64,000 nucleotides of DNA from positions 49,551 to 113,550 of the forward strand of contig JAHIQI010000056.1 of assembly GCA_018902755.1 (NCBI GenBank), read 5' to 3'. The notes below the pieces were generated by a model that was given only the letters and a program-made list of their open reading frames with translations, was not told where the DNA came from and did not search any database. The position numbers and the translations under genes are program-made. This DNA is from Pseudomonadota bacterium. GTDB lineage: Bacteria; Desulfobacterota; Desulfarculia; Desulfarculales; Desulfarculaceae. How positions within the stretch are numbered: position 1 is the stretch's first letter; each line of letters begins with the position of its first letter. Shown piece by piece: positions 58,653 through 64,000 of this stretch.

Positions 58653-59948
58653 CTAGCTGATTTTGAGCCAGAGTAGCTTGGCAGGCCCCCGGCCGGGGTT
58701 GGTCCACTGGGTGGGCATCTCCGAGGTCAGGTAGACCACGTCGCCCGCCTTGAGGTTGTGCACCGCCTGGCGCAGCTTGAGTTGCAGGCGCCCGGCCAGC
58801 AGATAGCCCACCTCCTCGCCCTTGTGCACGAAGAAATGCGAGGGCACCGACCCGCCCGGAGCCACCTCGATGATGTAGGGCTCGGCCTTGCCCGCGAAGT
58901 CCATGGGGGTGAGCAACAGCGCCTGCACCACGCCCTCGGGCAGGTCTTCCAGGCGCACCTCGGAGGCGTCCTCGGACGAGAACACCAGGCGGCGGGAGCC
59001 CCCGGCGGACTCGGAGAAGAAGGAGGCCACCTCCACCCCCAGCACCTCGGCCATCTTGAGCAGGGCCGGCAGGGAGGGATAGATGTGGTTGCTCTCCACC
59101 TGACTGATGGTGGAGGGGGTCACCCCCACCAGGCGCGACAGCTCGGTCTGGCTGAGGCCCTTTTTGGCGCGCAGCTCCTTGAGGCGCAGGCCCAGCTCCA
59201 CCAAGCCGGTGGCCCGGCGCTGCTGGTCGAAGACCACGGTGTGCTCGCGCACCCAGTAGTTGTGGGGTTGGTGCTGGCTCTCCAGGGAGCGGTTCTCGGC
59301 CTTGAGTATGGTCAGGCTGGTGGTGCCGCGCTTGATGGACAGCTCGATCACCACCTGGGCAATCTGGCCGATCTGGGCCTTGAGGCGGGTGGAGTGGGCC
59401 TCCTTTTCCATGATCCAGTAGGCCACGGTCTGAAGCTCGTAGAGCCGGGGGCAGGCGTGGCCGTAAAAGCGCAAGATGGCCTCCTCGCCGCCCCACAGCT
59501 CGCTCATGCCGGTGATGCTCTCGAACACGAAGCGCACGTCGCCGCTCAGCTCGCCGTGCAGGGCGTAGAGGGCCTCGCCCACCGCGCCGGGGTCTTGGGG
59601 CCGGTTCATGGGCTCCACCCGGCAGGGGGCCTCGTTCTCCTGGTAGAAGCGCTGAAATATCTCGCTGCCCTGGCCCTTGCCCCAGGTGAAGCAGTCCAGG
59701 ATGGTCAGGCCCTGGTAGTGGGCCAGGTTGCCCAGCTTGTCCAGGAGGTTCTTGGGCGAGCGGTCGAAGGTGACGTAGATGATGGGGCGCTGCTGGGCCT
59801 GGGAGGCCAGGATGAAGTTGTGGCAAAACTCCCAGGCCAAAGAGCCCGCGTCGTCCTGCCAGACCACGTTGTCGCCGATGTGCAGCCCGCCCAGCAACTT
59901 GTCCAGTTGGCTGACCCCCGATGCCACTCTCTGCGTTTGCGCCGTCAC
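58653..59948 (-). CDS. Pseudo-KaiC / XRE helix-turn-helix / cupin three-domain regulator
   Basis: 431 aa from a GTG with GGAGGG upstream. Residues 9-225 resemble a KaiC/RecA ATPase (GVSQLDKLLGGLHIGD), but the Walker A site reads WQDDAGSLAWEF with no GKT, and the Walker B region is FVFESITGMSE; it should not hydrolyse ATP. Residues 253-311 are a clear XRE HTH (LKELRAKKGLSQTELSRLVG, VTPSTISQVESNHIYPS). Residues 358-430 form a cupin (SHFFVHKGEEVGYLLAGRL, AGDVVYLTSEMPTQW). XRE-cupin proteins regulate amino-acid and sulfur metabolism; the KaiC-like sensor half is unusual. The neighbouring palindromes may be its sites (inference). Confidence 0.8.
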   Translation of the reverse strand: MTAQTQRVASGVSQLDKLLGGLHIGDNVVWQDDAGSLAWEFCHNFILASQAQQRPIIYVTFDRSPKNLLDKLGNLAHYQGLTILDCFTWGKGQGSEIFQRFYQENEAPCRVEPMNRPQDPGAVGEALYALHGELSGDVRFVFESITGMSELWGGEEAILRFYGHACPRLYELQTVAYWIMEKEAHSTRLKAQIGQIAQVVIELSIKRGTTSLTILKAENRSLESQHQPHNYWVREHTVVFDQQRRATGLVELGLRLKELRAKKGLSQTELSRLVGVTPSTISQVESNHIYPSLPALLKMAEVLGVEVASFFSESAGGSRRLVFSSEDASEVRLEDLPEGVVQALLLTPMDFAGKAEPYIIEVAPGGSVPSHFFVHKGEEVGYLLAGRLQLKLRQAVHNLKAGDVVYLTSEMPTQWTNPGRGPAKLLWLKIS

Positions 59949-60203
59949 AAGCCCTCCCCATTAGACCCGGCAATCATTAATCATCAAAAAGTACAGTAGG
60001 GCCGATCTGTTATAAGCAACAGCCCCCTCAATCAAGTTTTATTATAACCTCTACTTAAATACGAAGCCAGCCCGTGCCATATCGTCTTACGTGATACTCA
60101 ACTGAACCTTCCATATATATTTCCTATTTTACAAGTACTTGATTGCACATTACTTTCAGGTGTAGCCCAAACCCGCCCCTTAACATTACCCCGGGAGCTG
60201 CGA
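59949..60203. other. Divergent AT-rich intergenic region
   Basis: 255 bp between the pseudo-KaiC regulator and the MauE-like gene. AT-rich with several TATA-like hexamers but no convincing -35/-10 pair, repeat or gene. Confidence 0.5.
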
Positions 60204-60713
60204 TTGCCCCTTTTGGCTGGCGCGCAAAAATGGCTTTTCTCCCCCTGGCCCTACCTCCTGGCGCGCTGCGCCCTGGGGTTGGTGTTCATCTACGCGGGCA
60301 CGGTCAAGCTCATGGACCCCGGCGCCTTCGCCATGGTCATCTCCCGCTACGGCATGGCCCCGGAGTTTCTGGTCCCCGTGGCCGCCCTTGGGCTTCCGGC
60401 CCTGGAGGTCCTTGCCGGGGCGGGCCTGCTGTTGGACCTCAAGGGCAGCCTGAGCGCCATCTTCGCCATGCTGGTCATGTTCGCGGTGGTGCTTTGGTTC
60501 GGGGCGCTCAATGGCCTGGACATCGACTGCGGCTGCTTCAGCACCAGCGACCTGGCCGAGCACGACTCCCTGCGCCAGGCCCTTTACCGAGACCTGATTA
60601 TGCTGGCCACGGCCTTGTACCTGTACCTATGGCGCTGGATGCGCCGGGAAGCGCGGGAAGGCGCGGGCTGGCGTTACGTCTATCAATCAAACTCAAGAGA
60701 GGTGCGCACGTGA
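60204..60713 (+). CDS. MauE/DoxX-family membrane protein
   Basis: 169 aa from a TTG with GGGAG upstream. Four hydrophobic helices. LGLVFIYAGTVKLMDPGAF is the DoxX/MauE start; DIDCGCFS carries the cysteine pair typical of MauE-type proteins, which help form disulfides or handle thiols. Its stop overlaps the GTG of the rhodanese gene (GTGA). Confidence 0.85.
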   Translation: MPLLAGAQKWLFSPWPYLLARCALGLVFIYAGTVKLMDPGAFAMVISRYGMAPEFLVPVAALGLPALEVLAGAGLLLDLKGSLSAIFAMLVMFAVVLWFGALNGLDIDCGCFSTSDLAEHDSLRQALYRDLIMLATALYLYLWRWMRREAREGAGWRYVYQSNSREVRT

Positions 60714-61219
60714 AAAAATTTGCCCTGATCACCGTCCTGGCCCTGACCACCGTACTGGCCCTGGGCTCCGTGGCCGGCGCCGGACTGTTCGGCGATAAAG
60801 AGTTGGAAAACGAAAAGCTGGTGGTGACCTTCTACAACGAGGTCAAGCGCGGCGGTTACGACGTGGTGGACACCGAGACGCTCAAGGGCTGGGTGGACGC
60901 CAAGAAGCCCATGATCATCGTGGACACCATGCCCTACGAGGCCTCCTACAAGAAGAACCACATCCCCGGCGCGGTGCAGTTTTTGTTCCCCATCCCGGAC
61001 GTCACCGAAATGAAGCCCGAGGACAAGGCCGAGTACGCCAAGCTGCTGGGCGACAACAAGGACCTGGTCATCGTGGTCTACTGCGGCTTCCCCAAGTGCA
61101 CCCGCAGCCACAACGGGGCCATGTGGGCCAAGAAGATGGGCTACAAGAACGTGTACCGTTACCCCGGCGGCATCAAGGCCTGGATGGAAAAGGACTACCC
61201 CGCCGCTTCCGTCAAGTAG
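60710..61219 (+). CDS. Exported rhodanese-domain protein
   Basis: 169 aa from a GTG overlapping the upstream stop. Signal peptide ends VAGAG. One rhodanese domain: PMIIVDTMPYEASYKKNHIP and the active-site loop YCGFPKCTRSHNGA (six-residue C-x4-C). Likely a periplasmic sulfurtransferase or sulfane-sulfur handler. Coupling to a MauE-like membrane protein suggests a redox or sulfur relay across the membrane (inference). Confidence 0.88.
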   Translation: MKKFALITVLALTTVLALGSVAGAGLFGDKELENEKLVVTFYNEVKRGGYDVVDTETLKGWVDAKKPMIIVDTMPYEASYKKNHIPGAVQFLFPIPDVTEMKPEDKAEYAKLLGDNKDLVIVVYCGFPKCTRSHNGAMWAKKMGYKNVYRYPGGIKAWMEKDYPAASVK

Positions 61220-61244
61220 CCGTTTAGCACACGCCAAAACTAAA

Positions 61245-61276
61245 GGTCCGGGGCCCAGCGCCCCGGACCTTTTTTG
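61245..61276 (+). terminator. Terminator of the MauE-rhodanese operon
   Basis: GGTCCGGGGC and GCCCCGGACC arms around CCAGC, followed by six T. Confidence 0.92.
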
Positions 61277-61290
61277 TTTGAAAGGCACTT

Positions 61291-61322
61291 GTTGGGTTTC
61301 GTTTCGCTCTACCCAACCTACG
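61291..61322. repeat. R2 repeat, second copy
   Basis: Differs from 29717-29748 by one base in the loop (GTTTCG for GCTTCG). Same GTTGGG/CCCAAC stem. Confidence 0.75.
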
Positions 61323-61394
61323 CCAAAATTTCTAAGATATAAAAACCAACCGGCTTAAATTGGACAATAGGCTGCGCAGGTAAAGACCTCTCTT

Positions 61395-61421
61395 GGGCGG
61401 GGATAAACCCCGCCCCTACAC
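61395..61421. repeat. R3 repeat, second copy (inverted)
   Basis: GGGCGGGGATAAACCCCGCC through CTACAC, the reverse complement of the 29767 element with one base change in the loop. Confidence 0.7.
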
Positions 61422-61453
61422 TGGCCGTTTGTTTCGCGCCACCCACATCTTAG

Positions 61454-61575
61454 CGGCACAGCCAGACGGCGCTAGGCAAGGCGTCGGGCAAGCGAGACCC
61501 GCAGGCGTATATGCCAATACGCCGAGGAGGCGAGCGCCGCCCGCAACGCAGCATAGCGCCGCCTGGCGAAGCCGC
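61454..61575. repeat. R1 palindromic repeat, copy H
   Basis: CGGCACAGCCAGACGGC to CCTGGCGAAGCCGCC; stem GGCGTAT/ATACGCC around ATGCCA. Abuts the stop of the minus-strand mscS gene at 61576. Confidence 0.88.
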
Positions 61576-62388
61576 CTAAATACGGGGATCGTCGACGTCG
61601 GCCGACTGCAACAGCACCGCCCGCCTGGCCCGGCCAAAGGGAATGCCCGCCTGGTCGAACTCGGCCTTGATGCGCTTGAAGCACTCCACCCGGGTGCGGA
61701 AGGCCTTTACGTTGGGCACCCAGCAACGGCCCGATATCTCCACCCCGCTGTCGCCGAAGCGAAGCACCCAGAAGCGCGGCGGGGGCTTGGGCAATACGTG
61801 CTCATGCTCGCTCATGATGCGCAGCATGATCTCCTCGGCCTTTTCCAGGTCGGCCTGGTAGCTCACGGTAACGTCCAGGTCCACCCTGAGGTTGGGGGTG
61901 AAGTGGAAGTTGACCACCGTACCGTTTAGCACCTTGGAGTTGGGGATGAACACGGTGCGGCCCTTGAAGGTCTTGAGCCGGGTGTGGAACAGGTTGGTGC
62001 CCTCCACCTTGCCGAACAGGCCCTCTATCTGCACGGTGTTGCCCACCTTGAAGGGCAGGTTGGGCAACAGGGGCTTGAGCAAAAAGGCCAGCACCAGCGC
62101 GGTGATGGCCGCGGCCAGCATGAGGCGCACCACCAGGTGGGGGTCCATGCCCATCAGGCGCATGCAGAAGGTGAGCGCCACGGCCACCACCAGCACGAAC
62201 AGCACCGCGCCCACCAACCCGGCGGTGCGCGGCTGGGCCCCCAGGCGGGGCAACCAGCGGCGGCACAGCCAATAGACCAGCTTGGCCGCCACCAGGCCCA
62301 CCAGCAGAAAGGCCAGGGCCTTTAAAACCATGGGGCCGTAGACCAGGCCCATGTCGCTGAATTCTTTTATATGCGCCTCGATGCCCAT
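61576..62388 (-). CDS. Small-conductance mechanosensitive channel (MscS family)
   Basis: 270 aa from the ATG at 62388 (AAGGAGGCGAT). Three N-terminal helices; pore-lining helix VLAFLLKPLLPNLPF; beta domain GNTVQIEGLFGKVEGTNLFHTRLKTF and FIPNSKVLNGTVVNFHF as in MscS. Releases solutes on hypo-osmotic shock. Monocistronic; R1 copy H forms its 3' flank. Confidence 0.9.
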   Translation of the reverse strand: MGIEAHIKEFSDMGLVYGPMVLKALAFLLVGLVAAKLVYWLCRRWLPRLGAQPRTAGLVGAVLFVLVVAVALTFCMRLMGMDPHLVVRLMLAAAITALVLAFLLKPLLPNLPFKVGNTVQIEGLFGKVEGTNLFHTRLKTFKGRTVFIPNSKVLNGTVVNFHFTPNLRVDLDVTVSYQADLEKAEEIMLRIMSEHEHVLPKPPPRFWVLRFGDSGVEISGRCWVPNVKAFRTRVECFKRIKAEFDQAGIPFGRARRAVLLQSADVDDPRI

Positions 62389-62576
62389 ATCGCCTCCTTG
62401 CCTGATCTCGACTAAGCTATTTTGAACTCTCGGGGCCCGGGTTTAAAGGCCTTAATGCCTCATCCCTTGACAACCACCCCCCGCTCTGAACAAATTGGGG
62501 TCAAGGGAGGGGCCGGGTGGCCTTTTCCCGGGTATCGACCCCAAGCGACAATGACTTTTCCCAAGGAAGCAATAAC

Positions 62577-63041
62577 GTGGAAAGAACCCTGATTCTCATC
62601 AAACCCGACGCCATGGCCCGCGGCCTGGCCGGCACGGTGCTTTCGCGCTTCGAGGCCAAGGGCCTCAAGATCGCGGGCATCAAAATGATCCAGCTTGACG
62701 AGGCCCTGCTCAAGGCGCACTACAGCCACCTGGCCGACAAGCCCTTCTTCCCCACCATCTGCGAGTTCATGAACCGCACCCCGGTCATCGCCCTGTGCCT
62801 GGAAGGCCTGGAGGCGGTGGAGGTGTGCCGCAGCCTGTGCGGAGTCACCAACTCCCGCAAGGCCGCGCCGGGCACCATTCGCGGCGACCTGGGCATGAGC
62901 ATGCAGGCCAACCTGGTCCACGCCAGCGACTCGGTGGAGACCGCCAAGGCGGAAGTGGCCCGTTTCTTTAGCGATGCCGAGCTGTTCGGCTACGAGCAAC
63001 CGGTCATCAACTTCCTCTACGCCTCCGACGAGCGCCAATAA
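62577..63041 (+). CDS. ndk: Nucleoside diphosphate kinase
   Basis: 154 aa from a GTG with AAGGAAG upstream; earlier in-frame codons add non-conserved residues. ERTLILIKPDAMARG start, phosphohistidine H115 in ANLVHASDSVETAKAEVARFF, and GTIRGDLG. Somewhat longer than the ~140-aa norm, by an extra C-terminal helix. Equilibrates nucleoside di- and triphosphates. Confidence 0.95.
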   Translation: MERTLILIKPDAMARGLAGTVLSRFEAKGLKIAGIKMIQLDEALLKAHYSHLADKPFFPTICEFMNRTPVIALCLEGLEAVEVCRSLCGVTNSRKAAPGTIRGDLGMSMQANLVHASDSVETAKAEVARFFSDAELFGYEQPVINFLYASDERQ

Positions 63042-63045
63042 CCAG

Positions 63046-63903
63046 ATGGCTCCGGACGCCCCCACCCACCTCAGCGAAGAGGAGATCATCAGCCTGGTGG
63101 CCTCCCTGGCCGGTGGGGCGGGGGGGGATCTCACCGTGGGCATCGGCGACGACTGCGCGGTGCTGGGCGGGGCCCAGGCCGGGCTGGTGGTCACCACCGA
63201 CCTGCTGGTGCAGGGGGTGCACTTCGACCTGGGGCTGATGAGCCCGTCCGACGTGGGCCACCGCTCCATGGCCGCCAACCTCTCGGACCTGGCGGCCATG
63301 GGGGCCAACCCGGCCTACGGCTTCCTGTCCCTGGGCCTGCCCGCCCGACCCCAGGCCAGCTTCGTTTCCGAGTTGGTGGGCTCCATGGTGAGCCAGGGCC
63401 GGGCCTACGGCCTGAAGCTGGCCGGCGGCGACACCGTGAAGTCACCCCAGGTGCTCATCAACCTGTGCCTTTTGGGAGCCATGGGCGCCCTGGCCCCGGT
63501 GCTGCGCTCCGGCGGGCGCCTGGGCGACGCGGTGTGCGTCACCGGGCGGCTGGGGGGCAGCGGGGCGGGCCTGGCCTGGCTCCAGGCGGGCCGCGACCCC
63601 GACGACCCCGCCGCCGCGCCCGCGGTGGCCGCCCATTGCCGCCCCGTCCCTCGGGTGGAGGCCGGGCGGGCCCTGGCCGAGTCCGGGGTGGTGCACGCCA
63701 TGATGGATCTCAGCGACGGCATGGCCAGCGACCTGCCCCGCCTGGCCCGGGCCTCGGGCCTGGGAGCGGCGGTGGAGGCCGAGCGGGTGCCCGTGGACCC
63801 GTGGGGGGGGGGCGGGGGGGGGGGGGGCGGCCTTGACCCGGCGGGGGGGTGGGCGGGCGGGGGCGGGCGCGCCCCAGGCCAGCGTGAGGGCCAGTACGGC
63901 TAG
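63046..63903 (+). CDS. thiL: Thiamine-monophosphate kinase, C-terminus corrupted
   Basis: ThiL family: EEEIISLVASLAG, VGIGDDCAVL, TTDLLVQGVHFDL, HRSMAANLSDLAAMGA, GGDTVKSPQVLINL and MMDLSDGMASDLPRLA. ATG 63046 is 4 bp after ndk. Sequence is convincing up to about 63799 (AEAERVPVDPW); after that the frame enters a poly-G tract and matches nothing, and the essential C-terminal GGEDYELL region is missing. Read the gene as truncated by bad sequence or a misjoin, not as a natural short enzyme. It makes thiamine pyrophosphate from the monophosphate. Confidence 0.85.
   Translation: MAPDAPTHLSEEEIISLVASLAGGAGGDLTVGIGDDCAVLGGAQAGLVVTTDLLVQGVHFDLGLMSPSDVGHRSMAANLSDLAAMGANPAYGFLSLGLPARPQASFVSELVGSMVSQGRAYGLKLAGGDTVKSPQVLINLCLLGAMGALAPVLRSGGRLGDAVCVTGRLGGSGAGLAWLQAGRDPDDPAAAPAVAAHCRPVPRVEAGRALAESGVVHAMMDLSDGMASDLPRLARASGLGAAVEAERVPVDPWGGGGGGGGGLDPAGGWAGGGGRAPGQREGQYG
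63802..63870. other. Poly-G/low-complexity tract, probable assembly junction
   Basis: Runs of up to 15 G separated by single C or T. Plus-strand thiL stops making sense on the left, while on the right a minus-strand gene N-terminus points into it. The two cannot both be intact. Confidence 0.75.
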
Positions 63904-63924
63904 GAAAGCAAGCAACCGCCTCAT
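63871..63924 (-). CDS. N-terminal signal peptide of an exported protein (partial)
   Basis: ATG at 63924 opens MRRLLAFLAVLALTLAWGAP, a good signal peptide ending about APA. The rest is lost in the poly-G tract. The ATG overlaps the stop of the gene entering from the right edge (ATGA). Confidence 0.5.
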
Positions 63925-64000
63925 GGAGCGGGCTCCCGAAAATGGTCGTAGCCCGTATAGGTGATGGGCTCCTCCTTTCCTCGGCGAATCAAGCTCACTC
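63921..64000 (-). CDS. C-terminus of an unidentified gene (partial, runs off the right edge)
   Basis: Frame ends ...PITYTGYDHFREPAP and TGA at 63921-63923, overlapping the next ATG. Only ~25 residues are visible, too few to name. Confidence 0.45.
   Translation of the reverse strand, partial: VSLIRRGKEEPITYTGYDHFREPAP

Overview
GC-rich window (visibly about two-thirds G+C) from an anaerobic Desulfobacterota-type ('deltaproteobacterial') chromosome, most like a sulfate reducer or syntroph. The inference rests on gene content: heterodisulfide-reductase (Hdr) modules, a benzoyl-CoA reductase/2-hydroxyacyl-CoA dehydratase family enzyme with its ATP-dependent activator, a bis-MGD molybdoenzyme, rubrerythrin, an FMN glutamate-synthase-like enzyme and a selenoprotein of the glycine/proline reductase family. 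The species cannot be named from sequence alone. I found no rRNA, tRNA, CRISPR array, transposase or prophage.

Layout. 1-7.8 kb (minus): an Hdr electron-transfer locus (two HdrA-like flavoproteins, one fused to MvhD, plus HdrC, HdrB, a lipoyl-carrier H-like protein and a fused FAD/Fe-S 2-hydroxyacid dehydrogenase). 7.9-13 kb (plus, divergent): acyl-CoA operon (dehydratase/reductase subunit, activator, CoA ligase, thiolase). 13-23 kb: mixed housekeeping and small-molecule genes. 23-27.5 kb (minus): Mla/Mce-type lipid-transport operon. 27.6-29.7 kb: DUF1566 protein and linear-amide hydrolase. 29.8-33.9 kb (minus): ArsA-type ATPase, small protein, RuvB, an AT-rich HEPN/Abi_C gene, and an RNase H-like exonuclease. 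34-43.5 kb: phosphate regulon, with pstS, three porins and pstCAB-phoU; candidate Pho boxes precede pstS and pstC. 43.6-48.8 kb: Tex, molybdoenzyme and MarR regulator with paired operator-like palindromes. 50.2-52.5 kb: a ribbon-helix-helix/zinc-knuckle protein leading an znuCB-type metal transporter. 52.6-53.8 kb: a Sec-containing selenoprotein that conventional gene calling would split in two at an in-frame TGA. 54-64 kb: rubrerythrin, a triple cyanovirin-fold protein, Slp lipoprotein, glutamate-synthase-like enzyme, a pseudo-KaiC/XRE/cupin regulator, MauE plus rhodanese, MscS, ndk and a corrupted thiL.

Two things stand out. One is the selenoprotein at 52566-53792 (Sec154 in a PVUPHC motif, with a SECIS-like hairpin right after the UGA). 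The other is a family of about 120-bp imperfect palindromes: eight near-complete copies and two fragments, mostly lying just beyond stop codons in one orientation, with compensatory base changes in the central stem. The last 200 bp contain a poly-G tract and a probable assembly misjoin that cuts thiL.
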